64,000 nucleotides of DNA, from contig NZ_CP101161.1 in assembly GCF_024298865.1 (NCBI RefSeq), forward strand, positions 1,075,227 to 1,139,226, given 5' to 3'. The translations under genes were made by a program, and so were the position numbers. The notes below the pieces were generated by a model that was not told the origin of the DNA, did not search any database, and saw nothing but the letters and a program-made list of their open reading frames with translations. Positions 1 to 7,309 of this stretch are shown piece after piece. The first letter of the stretch is position 1. Every line of letters begins with the position of its first letter. This stretch comes from Halorarius halobius. GTDB lineage: Archaea > Halobacteriota > Halobacteria > Halobacteriales > Haloarculaceae.

Positions 1-307
1 CGGGCGCGGGGTTGTGGCTCGCCGTCACGGAGACGCCCGCGCCAGCGTCCCCCCACGCGACCGCGCGGGCGACCGTGGGCGTGGCCGCGACGCCGAGGTC
101 CACCACGTCCGCGCCGGTCTCGCGCAGGCCCGCCGCGAGCGCGTCGACTAGCAGTTCGCCCGACTCGCGGGGGTCGCGCCCGACGACGACGCGCCCCTCA
201 GCATCCCGTGCCGCGAGGTCGCTCCCGACCGCCCGCCCCACGTCGAGCGCGAGGTCCGCGGTGACCGTCTCCCCCACGGGCCCCCTGATGCCGCTTGTGC
301 CGAACAT
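1..307 (-). CDS. glmM: Phosphohexomutase, GlmM-like, N-terminal part (runs off the left edge)
   Basis: Only the first ~102 residues lie in the window, read leftwards. The N-terminus MFGTSGIRG and the active-site serine loop TASHNP near the edge are hallmarks of the alpha-D-phosphohexomutase superfamily. The archaeal GlmM-like members interconvert glucosamine-6-phosphate and glucosamine-1-phosphate on the way to UDP-GlcNAc. The start at 307 was chosen because the GTAACTTT stretch around 331-338, read on this strand, lies ~27 nt upstream, as in a leaderless promoter. An in-frame ATG at 313 (MGMFGTSG) is the alternative. Phosphomannomutase activity cannot be excluded because the sugar-binding domain is missing. 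Confidence 0.88.
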   Translation of the reverse strand, partial: MFGTSGIRGPVGETVTADLALDVGRAVGSDLAARDAEGRVVVGRDPRESGELLVDALAAGLRETGADVVDLGVAATPTVARAVAWGDAGAGVSVTASHNPAP

Positions 308-335
308 ACCCATCGCTCGCTCGGCGGGTGGAAAG

Positions 336-470
336 TTACCCGGGTTCTACCCGCGGGGCGTGGAACCCGCCGTCCCGTGCGAGCCAGTCGGCGTAGCGGT
401 CGGCCACGCGGCCGGCGTTCACCGCACCGGCGAACGTGCTGTCCGGTGGGGCGACGACGGCGACGGTCAC
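336..470 (-). CDS. Small protein of unknown function (44 aa)
   Basis: I do not recognise this reading frame. It starts with GTG overlapping the stop codon of the upstream small zinc protein (GTGA junction) and ends ~29 nt before the glmM-like start. The product begins VTVAVVAPPDSTFAG and ends HAPRVEPG; it has no membrane segment and no cysteines. The tight junction suggests translational coupling with the upstream gene. It may start further upstream in the same frame, or it may not be a gene. Confidence 0.4.
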   Translation of the reverse strand: MTVAVVAPPDSTFAGAVNAGRVADRYADWLARDGGFHAPRVEPG

Positions 471-631
471 GTCGGCTCCCACACACAGCAGGTCCCGGTC
501 GTCAGCGCCTCGCGGTCGACGTACTGGTCGAGACACGCCCAGTTGCAGAACGCGAGACGGTCGCCGTCGTACTCGACGTAGACTGGGTCGTGGCGCTCGG
601 CCGCGTGGCCGCAGAACGCACAGTCTGTCAT
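467..631 (-). CDS. Small Cys-rich, TRASH-like metal-binding protein (54 aa)
   Basis: The frame encodes MTDCAFCGHAAERHDP, then DRLAFCNWACLDQYVDR, and ends TGTCCVWEPT. The CxxC pair near residues 4-7 and the FCxxxC motif near residues 32-36 are typical of small treble-clef/TRASH-type metal-binding proteins, which are common in haloarchaea and often of unknown function. It overlaps the next small ORF by 4 nt and is divergent from rpiA, with an ~86-bp shared upstream region. The function (metal sensing, trafficking or protein contact) is inference. Confidence 0.6.
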   Translation of the reverse strand: MTDCAFCGHAAERHDPVYVEYDGDRLAFCNWACLDQYVDREALTTGTCCVWEPT

Positions 632-687
632 GCCCCGACGTACGCGCTCTGGTCACAAGAGCAGTCGCCCGCATCGAGGGGCGCGGG

Positions 688-694
688 TTTTTGT
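688..694 (+). promoter_or_regulatory. Promoter box of rpiA
   Basis: TTTTTGT is centred ~28 nt upstream of the rpiA ATG. This matches the spacing of a haloarchaeal TATA-like element for a leaderless transcript. Confidence 0.55.
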
Positions 695-717
695 CCCCGC
701 CTGCCCGACCCCCGAGC

Positions 718-1422
718 ATGAAGCAGGACGGCGGCACCGAGGCGGCGAAACGCAAAGCGGGGCGGGTCGCGGCCGACCGCGTCACCGACGGGACAGTCGT
801 GGGACTGGGCACCGGGTCGACCGCGGCCCACGCCATCCGCGCGCTCGGTGAGGCCGTCGACGCCGGCCTCGACGTCGAGGGCATCCCGACCTCCTACCAG
901 TCGCGGCGCCTCGCCCGCGAGGCCGGCATCCCGCTGACGACGCTGGAGGAGGCCACGCCCGACGTGGCAATCGACGGCGCCGACGAGGTGGCTGGGTTCG
1001 ACCTCGTGAAGGGTGGCGGCGCGGCCCACGCCCGCGAAAAGTACGTCGACGCGGCCGCCGCCGAGTTGCTGGTCGTCGCGGACCCCTCGAAACTGGCCGA
1101 CCGGCTCTCGCATCCGGTGCCGGTCGAGGTGTTGCCGGACGCCGCGCCGGTGGTCGCCGAGCGGCTCCGCGCGCTCGGTGGCGACCCCGACCTGCGGGCG
1201 GCCGAGCGGAAGGACGGCCCCGTCGTCACCGACAACGGCAACCTCGTGCTCGACTGTGCGTTCGGGCCCATCGACGACCCCGCGGCGCTGGCGGGCGACC
1301 TCTCGGCGGTGCCGGGGGCCGTCGAACACGGGCTGTTCGTGGGGCTTGCCGACGCCGTGTTCGTGGGACGCGACGACGGCGTCGAGGTCCACGAGGCCGA
1401 ACGCAGTGAGGCCTCGGAATGA
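718..1422 (+). CDS. rpiA: Ribose-5-phosphate isomerase A
   Basis: The 234-residue product has the RpiA signature: the phosphate-binding loop GLGTGSTA (~res 26-33), the IDGADEV motif with catalytic aspartates (~res 85-91), KGGGAAHAREK (~res 97-107) and a C-terminal HGLFVGLAD block. It interconverts ribose-5-phosphate and ribulose-5-phosphate in the cytoplasm, supplying ribose for nucleotides; in haloarchaea the ribulose-monophosphate route feeds this pool. Length is normal for the family. The ATG at 718 lies ~28 nt after a TTTTTGT promoter box, which argues against longer upstream starts. No operon partner is visible downstream. Confidence 0.96.
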   Translation: MKQDGGTEAAKRKAGRVAADRVTDGTVVGLGTGSTAAHAIRALGEAVDAGLDVEGIPTSYQSRRLAREAGIPLTTLEEATPDVAIDGADEVAGFDLVKGGGAAHAREKYVDAAAAELLVVADPSKLADRLSHPVPVEVLPDAAPVVAERLRALGGDPDLRAAERKDGPVVTDNGNLVLDCAFGPIDDPAALAGDLSAVPGAVEHGLFVGLADAVFVGRDDGVEVHEAERSEASE

Positions 1423-1433
1423 GCGAGCGGGGC

Positions 1434-1482
1434 GAGGTTCGACCGGAGGGGGAACCTCGGATGCGAACGGGCCGAAGGCCCG
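1434..1482. repeat. Two adjacent hairpin-forming inverted repeats after rpiA
   Basis: GAGGTTC (1434-1440) pairs with GAACCTC (1452-1458), and CGGGCC (1468-1473) pairs with GGCCCG (1477-1482) across a GAA loop. They lie in a ~150-bp non-coding gap between the converging rpiA and the histone-fold gene. A role in 3'-end formation is possible, but no T-tract follows directly. Confidence 0.4.
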
Positions 1483-1572
1483 TGAGCGGAGCGACGCCGC
1501 GGGTGCGCCGGAGCGCCGGCTGTCGCTGGTGGGTGGCGTCGAAAGAAAGCGGGAATCGGGGACTGACCCGAG

Positions 1573-1740
1573 TTACAGGTCGCGCGGCTGGACCGTCTTC
1601 CGGTCGTTCTCCTGGGCACGCCGGGCGGCGTCCTCGAGCAGCTCGTCGACCTCGTCGTCGAGCGCGTCGTAGAAGTCGGACGCAACGTTCATGTCATCGA
1701 GCGCTTCCTTCACAGCGGCCTTGACGATCAGGTCTGCCAT
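1573..1740 (-). CDS. DUF1931-type histone-fold miniprotein (55 aa)
   Basis: The product begins MADLIVKAAVKEALDD and ends RKTVQPRDL. It contains two amphipathic helices and the C-terminal basic TVxPRDL motif typical of the short histone-fold superfamily proteins I recall as DUF1931. In haloarchaea the ~55-residue form is strongly conserved and probably dimerises to complete the fold. DNA binding is plausible but unproven, and the acidic middle (LDDEVDELLEDA) is unusual for a histone. The gene converges on rpiA and is divergent from larB. Confidence 0.85.
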   Translation of the reverse strand: MADLIVKAAVKEALDDMNVASDFYDALDDEVDELLEDAARRAQENDRKTVQPRDL

Positions 1741-1936
1741 ACGAGCCGATGTTGCTGGGGGTCCTTTATATGGTTTCCCATTCTACGGCGCTCTCGCCGC
1801 TTCTCGCGCCCGTTCTCCGTGTAGAACGGGGAAGGATTCGCCGGTGCTGGGCGCCGACGCTTCCGGTTTCTCCGCTGACAGCATCGACCGTGAGCAAATC
1901 CGGACGGCTTTGTGCTCGCGCGCGCTCCCGTCGGGT

Positions 1937-2710
1937 ATGCGCGACATCCTCGAACGGGTGGCGGCCGGCGACCTCTCGCCGGCGGCCGCCGAGGCGGAAC
2001 TCCGCGGGTTCGCCCGCAACGAGGCGGGCCGGTTCGACGCCGCCCGCGAACGCCGGTCGGGCGTCCCCGAGGCGGTGCTGGCCGAGGGGAAGACGCCGGC
2101 AGAGACGGCCGCACTCGCGGCGACCAGTCTCGAAACCACGGGGCGGGCGCTCGTCACCCGCGCGAGCGACGCCCACGCCGACGCCGTCCGACGGGTCGTA
2201 GCCGACGACCACCCCGAGGCGACCGTCGAGCAGGACGACCGCGCCCGGACGCTCGTGGCCCGTACCCCGCCGTTCGAGGCGCCGACCCTCGACGCGACGA
2301 TCGGCGTCGTCACCGCGGGCACCTCCGACGCGTCGGCCGCCGGCGAGGCGGCCGTCGTCGCCGCCGAGATGGGTGCGACGGTCGAGCGGGTGACGGACGT
2401 GGGCGTGGCGGGCATCCACCGCCTGTTCGACGCGCTGGACGACCTTCGGGCGCTTGACGTACTGGTCGTCGCGGCCGGCCGCGAGGGGGCGCTCCCGACC
2501 GTCGTCGCGGGGCTGGTCGACACGCCCGTCATCGGGCTCCCCGTCTCGAACGGTTACGGGCACGCGGGCGACGGCGAGGCCGCGCTCGCCGGGATGCTCC
2601 AGTCGTGCACCGCCCTGTCTGTCGTCAACATCGACGCCGGGTTCACCGCGGGCGCGCAGGCAGGGCTCCTCGCCCGCGCGGTGAGCGACGCACGCGACGG
2701 GAGTGAGTGA
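1937..2710 (+). CDS. larB: LarB-type nickel-pincer cofactor biosynthesis protein
   Basis: The 257-residue product matches LarB (AIR carboxylase-related), which carboxylates and hydrolyses nicotinic acid adenine dinucleotide in the first step of nickel-pincer cofactor synthesis for lactate racemase-type enzymes. Visible blocks are the N-terminal helical region with DLSPAAAE, the GVVTAGTSDASAAGEAA loop (~res 117-133), VAAGREGALPTVVAGL and the C-terminal PVSNGYGHAGDGEAAL loop (~res 202-217). The ATG at 1937 starts the conserved MRDILERV sequence, so the longer open frame upstream is not used. larC, larE and a racemase are absent here, so the gene acts with partners elsewhere. Confidence 0.92.
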   Translation: MRDILERVAAGDLSPAAAEAELRGFARNEAGRFDAARERRSGVPEAVLAEGKTPAETAALAATSLETTGRALVTRASDAHADAVRRVVADDHPEATVEQDDRARTLVARTPPFEAPTLDATIGVVTAGTSDASAAGEAAVVAAEMGATVERVTDVGVAGIHRLFDALDDLRALDVLVVAAGREGALPTVVAGLVDTPVIGLPVSNGYGHAGDGEAALAGMLQSCTALSVVNIDAGFTAGAQAGLLARAVSDARDGSE

Positions 2711-2819
2711 GTCGTGGTACCACGGGTCGGAGGCGGCCGCCATCACCCGTTGCCGAGGGTATATGTGTGTCGAAACCCTACCAAGGGGTGCCGACAGGGC
2801 CGTACCCGTCGGCAGGATA

Positions 2820-2975
2820 ATGCCCAGGTGCGACCACTGTGACGCGCACGTTTCGGAGCGGTTCGCCCGCGTGTTCGCGGACGAGTCGGGGCAGGTCAGG
2901 GCCTGCCCGAACTGCTCGGCGAACGCCGGCATCGCCGAGGTCTCCAGGGAGCGTGCGTACGAATCGCGGCCGTAG
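2820..2975 (+). CDS. Small zinc-ribbon protein, DUF7563-like (51 aa)
   Basis: Starting at the ATG at 2820 the product reads MPRCDHCDAHVSERFARVF, with a second CxxC (ACPNCSANAG). The two CxxC knuckles ~27 residues apart define a compact zinc ribbon. Short proteins with this layout are widespread in Halobacteria and are transcribed on their own; their role is unknown. The family number is from memory. An upstream in-frame start at 2703 would overlap larB and adds a non-conserved extension, so it was not chosen. Confidence 0.75.
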   Translation: MPRCDHCDAHVSERFARVFADESGQVRACPNCSANAGIAEVSRERAYESRP

Positions 2976-3014
2976 CGCCGCAGCATCGCCCCTCAACCAC
3001 GGGGGTGCCCTCCG

Positions 3015-3272
3015 GTGAGCCACTACGTGTACGTCCTCGAGTGTAGCGACGGCACCCTCTACACCGGCTATACGACGGACCCCGAGCGACGCGTCGCCGA
3101 ACACGACGCCGGCGAGGGCGCGAAGTACACCCGCGGCCGGACGCCCGTCGAACTCGTCCACGTCGAGTCGTACGACTCGAAAAGCGCCGCGATGTCCCGC
3201 GAACACGAGATAAAGACGTTCTCCCGCCGCCGGAAGGAGCGGCTCGTGGCCGACGGCGCGTCCGAGAGTTGA
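3015..3272 (+). CDS. GIY-YIG domain protein (UPF0213 type)
   Basis: The 85-residue protein is a stand-alone GIY-YIG domain. [17 protein letters not shown] carries the two tyrosine motifs, ERRVAEHD the conserved Arg, and [16 protein letters not shown] the catalytic-type Glu and basic helix. Stand-alone members have no established cellular role; DNA repair or nuclease activity is inferred from the fold. It starts with GTG at 3015 (GTG AGC CAC TAC). It may be co-transcribed with the zinc-finger protein starting 27 nt later. Confidence 0.9.
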   Translation: MSHYVYVLECSDGTLYTGYTTDPERRVAEHDAGEGAKYTRGRTPVELVHVESYDSKSAAMSREHEIKTFSRRRKERLVADGASES

Positions 3273-3298
3273 AGTAGGAGACCGCGGCCACCCGGCGC

Positions 3299-4018
3299 GT
3301 GACAGAGGCTCACCTCATCGCCGGCGACTGCACCACCACGTACCGGGGCGACCGTGCCCACGAGAAGCGAGGCCGTGCGGTCTGTCTCCGCAAGCCCGAC
3401 GACACCGTTCTGGTCCACGACGCCGACGGCTACCGCCCGGTGGCGTGGCTCACCCGCCCCGAGGCGACCGTCGTGGCGGGCGACCCACCTACGGTCGAGG
3501 CCCGCGACGGCGACGCCCGCTTGCGGGTGCTGTTCCACGCCGTCAGCGTCGACGTCCGCGTCCCCGTCTCGCCGGCGGGCGAACCGGTCGGCCCCTGTCC
3601 AGACTGCGACGGGACGCTGGTCCGGCGCTCCGGCCGCCTCGCGTGCACCGACTGCGACCGGGTCCACGGCCTGCCCGACGGCGCGACGGTCCGCGACGAG
3701 CGGTGCGACTGCGGGCTTCCCCGCCTGGAGGTCACCCGCGGCGAGCGGTTCGAGGTGTGTGCCGACCGGACGTGCGACCCGCTTGACCCGAAGGTCGAGT
3801 CGGCGTTCGACCGCGCGTTCGACTGCCCGGCGTGTGGCGACGACCTGCGGGTCGTGCGGGCGGGTGGCCTGTTTCTCGGCTGTGACGCCTACCCCGACTG
3901 CGAGGCCGCGTTCTCGCTACCGGCGAGCGAGCGGGTGGGCACCTGCGACTGCGGGCTCCCGACGTTCGCGTCCGCCGAGGGACCGCGGTGTCTCGACGCC
4001 GGCTGTCCGTCTCCGTAG
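3299..4018 (+). CDS. NucS N-terminal (DUF91)-like domain protein with C4 zinc fingers
   Basis: The N-terminal ~90 residues (TYRGDRAHEKRGRAVCL, TVLVHDADGYRPVAWL) resemble the DNA-binding N-terminal domain of the mismatch endonuclease NucS/EndoMS. The RecB-like catalytic domain of NucS is missing. In its place are four cysteine clusters: CPDCDG...CTDCD, CDCGLP...C..C, a topoisomerase-type C4 finger (CPACGDDL...GGLFLGCDAYPDC) and CDCGLP...C..C. The protein therefore looks like a DNA- or RNA-binding module without nuclease activity, possibly in repair or replication. It starts at GTG 3299 directly after the GIY-YIG gene; that start is moderately sure. Confidence 0.72.
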   Translation: MTEAHLIAGDCTTTYRGDRAHEKRGRAVCLRKPDDTVLVHDADGYRPVAWLTRPEATVVAGDPPTVEARDGDARLRVLFHAVSVDVRVPVSPAGEPVGPCPDCDGTLVRRSGRLACTDCDRVHGLPDGATVRDERCDCGLPRLEVTRGERFEVCADRTCDPLDPKVESAFDRAFDCPACGDDLRVVRAGGLFLGCDAYPDCEAAFSLPASERVGTCDCGLPTFASAEGPRCLDAGCPSP

Positions 4019-4019
4019 G

Positions 4020-4027
4020 TTTTTGCC
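4020..4027 (+). promoter_or_regulatory. Promoter box of endA
   Basis: TTTTTGCC overlaps the end of the preceding gene and is centred ~28 nt before the endA ATG, indicating an own leaderless promoter. Confidence 0.5.
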
Positions 4028-4049
4028 CCTCGCCGTCTCCGGTTCGAGT

Positions 4050-5057
4050 ATGCAGGGACACGTCGAGGGTGGGGTGGTCGTGCTCGACGCGCCCGCCCGC
4101 GAGCGGTTCTACGATTCGAGCGGCTACGGCCATCCCCGTGGCGATGCGCTGGCCGTCTCCCGGGCCGAGGCGGCCCACCTCCTCTACCGCGGTGACCTCG
4201 ACGCCGTCGACGGCCACGGCTTCGAGTCGTTCCTCGCCACCGCCCCGGGACTGGCGGCCCGTTTCCTCGTCTACAAGGACCTCCGGGACCGCGGCTTCTA
4301 TCTCACGCCCGCCCGCGAGGACTGGGTCGCCGAGCCGTCGGGCGCGGATTTCGTCGTCTACCCCCGCGGCGACGGGCCGTGGGACGACACCGTCGAGTAC
4401 CGCGTCCGCGTCGTCGCCGAACGGGAGTCGGTGACCGCGGCCGACCTGGGTGAGGTAGTGCTCGCCGTCGTCGACGAGGAGTCCGAACTGACGTATCTGG
4501 AGACGTCCCGCCCCGACGTATCGGGGTCGTCGGGGACGGCGCTCGACTGGTCGGCCGAGGCGGAACTGCTCGACGACCGGGTCGTCGTCTGGGACCCCCC
4601 GGCAGGACTCTACGAGGAGGGGTTCTACGGCCGGCCGCTCGACGAGGCGGGGACGGCGCTCCAGTTGTCGCTCGTCGAGGCGGCGTATCTCGCCGAGCGG
4701 AGCGTCCTCTCGTTCGATGGCGGCGTCGACGCAGTGGTCGCCAGCGGCCGGGACGCCGAAGGCGCCCGGTTCGACCGCCGGCTGACAGTCTACGCCGCGC
4801 TCCGGGAGCGTGGCGTCGTCCCCAAGACCGGGTTCAAGTTCGGCGCCGACTTCCGGACGTACGCCGACGTGGAGTCGGTCGACGAACTCGGTCACTCCGA
4901 GTTGCTGGTCCGCGTGCTCCCCGCCGACCACACCTTTTCGCCGCGGGACCTCTCGCTGGACGTGCGTCTCGCCCACGGCGTCCGCAAGCGAATGACGTTC
5001 GCGCTCACGGCCGACGACGAGGTCCGGTGGCTGGAGGTCGGGCGGCTGACGCCGTAG
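4050..5057 (+). CDS. endA: tRNA-splicing endonuclease, two-repeat form
   Basis: The 335-residue protein cuts bulge-helix-bulge RNA in pre-tRNA and pre-rRNA. It has two tandem EndA units: a degenerate N-terminal copy (~res 1-165) and a catalytic C-terminal copy (~res 170-335). In the second, FKFGADFRTYAD supplies the catalytic Tyr region, GHSELLVRVL the His and LAHGVRKRMTF the Lys. The repeat pattern FYDSSGYG / FYEEGFYGRPL shows the internal duplication typical of euryarchaeal dimeric enzymes. Its expected substrates include the two bulge-helix-bulge stems of the rRNA operon in this window. The ATG at 4050 sits 28 nt after a promoter box. Confidence 0.95.
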   Translation: MQGHVEGGVVVLDAPARERFYDSSGYGHPRGDALAVSRAEAAHLLYRGDLDAVDGHGFESFLATAPGLAARFLVYKDLRDRGFYLTPAREDWVAEPSGADFVVYPRGDGPWDDTVEYRVRVVAERESVTAADLGEVVLAVVDEESELTYLETSRPDVSGSSGTALDWSAEAELLDDRVVVWDPPAGLYEEGFYGRPLDEAGTALQLSLVEAAYLAERSVLSFDGGVDAVVASGRDAEGARFDRRLTVYAALRERGVVPKTGFKFGADFRTYADVESVDELGHSELLVRVLPADHTFSPRDLSLDVRLAHGVRKRMTFALTADDEVRWLEVGRLTP

Positions 5058-5702
5058 TCACTCGCCGCCCGCGCGCTCGACGAGGTTGGCGACAACCCGT
5101 GCGTCCGGGGCGTAGTCGCGTGGCACTTCCGCCGCTCGCTCCTCGACGGCCGCGGTCAGTTCCGCGAGCGCCTCGTCGACCGTCATCGCCGCGAGGTCGT
5201 CGCGGCCGACGCCGCGGGCGGCGAGCAGTTCCGCAGTCTGCCGGTCGGCGCCCACCTCGACGAGGCCGGCCGCGCGGACGAAACCCTCGGCGCGGCGCGT
5301 CGAGACGCCCGCCGCCGCCGCGACGGCCGACGGCTCCGCGCCGGCAAGCGCCGACAGCGAGTCGACGCTCGCCGCACCGAGCGCACCGCCGCGGACCGGC
5401 CCGACCCCTTCGACGGCCTCCGTCGCGTTCGGGTCGTCGTCGGCCGGGTCCTCGTCGACCGGGTCCTCGTCGACCGGGCCGGGCCGGAACGTCACCGACA
5501 CCGTCCCCTCGCCCGCGCCGGGCGTCACCGGGAGCTCGCCGTCCTCGTCGGCCAGCACGTCGACCGGGAGTTCGACCGAGAGGTCGGCGACCGAGAGGTA
5601 GGGGCCCCTCTCCCGAGCCTCGCGGTCGGCCTCGATGTCGTCGACGGCGGTCTGTAACTGTTCGTGGAGGTGGACGAGCAGGGTCGCGAACGTGAGCGGC
5701 AT
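5058..5702 (-). CDS. Unknown protein with helix-hairpin-helix-like C-terminus (cluster gene A)
   Basis: The 214-residue acidic protein begins MPLTFATLLVHLHEQLQ, has a beta-strand-like block (YLSVADLSVELPVDVL...GTVSVTFRPG, ~res 33-75) and an acidic PVDEDPVDEDPADDD linker. Two helix-hairpin-helix-like units follow: EAVEGVGPVRGGAL (~res 95) and LLAARGVGRDDLAAM (~res 165). Such HhH pairs often bind DNA or mediate protein contacts. It is the last gene of a three-gene minus-strand cluster; its ATG directly follows the stop of gene B. I do not recognise the full-length family. It ends tail-to-tail with endA with no spacer. Confidence 0.75.
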   Translation of the reverse strand: MPLTFATLLVHLHEQLQTAVDDIEADREARERGPYLSVADLSVELPVDVLADEDGELPVTPGAGEGTVSVTFRPGPVDEDPVDEDPADDDPNATEAVEGVGPVRGGALGAASVDSLSALAGAEPSAVAAAAGVSTRRAEGFVRAAGLVEVGADRQTAELLAARGVGRDDLAAMTVDEALAELTAAVEERAAEVPRDYAPDARVVANLVERAGGE

Positions 5703-6365
5703 CTACCGCTCCCCCTCGAAGTGGAGTTTCGCGCGGACCCGTCCCATCGCCGCCCGCTCGACCGGCCCGACGGTCCGGGCGTCGACCAGCCGGACGCCGA
5801 GGTCCGGCGCGAACGTCAGCCCCGTCTCCACCTCCAGCGAATCGACGACGGGCCGGGGGTAGCCCGCCTCCGCGACCGCTCGCCGGGCGGCCTTCCGCTC
5901 GCCGCCGAGGCGGTCGGCGACGGCCTCGCGGACCGTCGCCACGGCGTCGGCCGACAGCGTCGGGAGCGACCCGAGGAACGTCAGGTCCGTCTCGTCCAGC
6001 CGGACGCCGAGGGTACGCTCGACGGGCGGCGTCTCGGGCAACTCCCCGAGCGGGAACCGCTCGGGGTGGACGTACAGTGCCCCCTCGCGGACCGCGGTGT
6101 CGCCCGGCTCCCACCCCGAGAGATACCGGTCGAGCGTCTCGTCGTCGAAGACGCGCGCCAGCAGTTTCTCCGGCGGGCGGTCGAACGGCGGGAACCGCTC
6201 CGCGAGGACGGCGTCCACCTCGCCGGCGTCGACGAACGCGGCCGGCGGCTCCGCGAGGCGCCGCTCGACGGCGAGTCGGTCCGCCGCGGCCGCCGTCTCC
6301 GCGTCGACGACGCCCTCGACGCCGCCCTCTATGACCCGGGCGAGCACCGAACCGAGCGTCGGCAT
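5703..6365 (-). CDS. Unknown protein (cluster gene B)
   Basis: The 220-residue product begins MPTLGSVLARVIEGGVEG and ends VERAAMGRVRAKLHFEGER. It has no membrane segment, signal peptide or cysteine. The terminal strand (GRVRAKLHF) and the block ETGLTFAPDLGVRLVDARTVG resemble the strand-rich ends of genes A and C, hinting that the three proteins share a module or assemble together. It is packed between A (0-nt spacer) and C (8 nt), so they are surely co-transcribed. I do not know the family or the function. Confidence 0.72.
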   Translation of the reverse strand: MPTLGSVLARVIEGGVEGVVDAETAAAADRLAVERRLAEPPAAFVDAGEVDAVLAERFPPFDRPPEKLLARVFDDETLDRYLSGWEPGDTAVREGALYVHPERFPLGELPETPPVERTLGVRLDETDLTFLGSLPTLSADAVATVREAVADRLGGERKAARRAVAEAGYPRPVVDSLEVETGLTFAPDLGVRLVDARTVGPVERAAMGRVRAKLHFEGER

Positions 6366-6373
6366 CGGGTCGC

Positions 6374-7180
6374 TCAGGCCTCGTCGGTCGGCGTCTCACC
6401 CGGCGACTGCGGGGTGTTCAGCGGCTGGTAGTCGCCGCGGACGTTGAGCTTCACGTGGCCGTTTATCTCGGCTTCCGCCTCGCTGTCGCCCCGGCGGTCG
6501 GTCGTCCGGGTGTCGACGTTGACCTTGTGGTAGTTGCCGCCCAGGTTGATGCCGAACAGTTTGCCGGTGAGGTTGCCGAAGCCGCCGAACCCGCCGGAGG
6601 TGGTCGTCGTCTCCGTGTCGAGCTGGGTGAACAGCTGGCTGGCCTCCGTGCGGAACTCCAGGTCCGTCTCGATGGTGCCGTCCTCGACGACGAGGCGGAC
6701 GACGCCCTGGTTCACGATTTCGCGCATCGCCGCCATCCGCGGGCGGGCTATCTGCCGGCGCGTCACGTCGCGGATGGTCACCACGTCCTCCTCGTCGAGG
6801 CCGCCGTCGTCGGGCAACTCGACGCCCATGTCGCTCGCCGTGTCGCCCAGCAGGGTGTCGAGACGGGTCGCCGCCGTCTCCGAGAGGTCGCCCGGGTCGC
6901 CGGGCGTCCCGACGACCGACCCCTTCCCGTCGGGGTTCGGGAACGTGCTCGTCAGCCACGCGTCGACCTCGTCCGTGGCGACGTTCTCCGCCTCGAACTG
7001 GTCGACGGTCATCGCCACCTTCTCCAGCAGGTCGGCGTACGACTCCTGCTGGCGTATCATCGACGACACCACCGCGTCGAACGTGTCGGTGATGAGCTTC
7101 TGGGTGAACTCCGGGTAGCCTATCTCGTCGAGGCGCGCTATCTGGTCGACGGCGTCGCCCGTCTCGGGTGATGAACTCAT
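6374..7180 (-). CDS. Unknown protein, DUF2589-like features (cluster gene C, first gene)
   Basis: The 268-residue protein opens the cluster. The N-terminal helical part (IARLDEIGYPEFTQKLITD) is followed by a Thr/Gly stretch (ETTTTSGGFGGFGNLTG) and a C-terminal strand region (LGGNYHKVNVDTRTTD, HVKLNVRGDYQPL). That C-terminal pattern, 'TRttD...v.V.vrg', reminds me of bacterial DUF2589-type proteins, but this is a weak resemblance. The start at 7180 (MSSSPETGD) lies ~30 nt after a CTATAT element on this strand near 7211-7216; ATG 7207 or TTG 7228 are longer alternatives. No signal peptide or transmembrane helix is seen. Confidence 0.72.
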   Translation of the reverse strand: MSSSPETGDAVDQIARLDEIGYPEFTQKLITDTFDAVVSSMIRQQESYADLLEKVAMTVDQFEAENVATDEVDAWLTSTFPNPDGKGSVVGTPGDPGDLSETAATRLDTLLGDTASDMGVELPDDGGLDEEDVVTIRDVTRRQIARPRMAAMREIVNQGVVRLVVEDGTIETDLEFRTEASQLFTQLDTETTTTSGGFGGFGNLTGKLFGINLGGNYHKVNVDTRTTDRRGDSEAEAEINGHVKLNVRGDYQPLNTPQSPGETPTDEA

Positions 7181-7309
7181 AACTCCGACAGTTGAATTAT
7201 CTTCCATCGATATAGCATTTTTTAGCAAACCCGGCCGAGGTTTACGACCCGGAAACGGGCCAGTTACAGCCTGCTACCACCAATTTCGTTCCGCTCGTTA
7301 TCCCGGTAT

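Noticed and set aside
1423..1572. Coding continuation after rpiA (101-codon frame at 1419)
   Set aside because: Arg/Gly filler with inverted repeats; no family, wrong composition.
5005..6399. 464-codon Arg/Gly-rich frame on the minus strand
   Set aside because: It is a shifted frame of cluster genes A and B, with composition typical of G+C-rich shadow frames.
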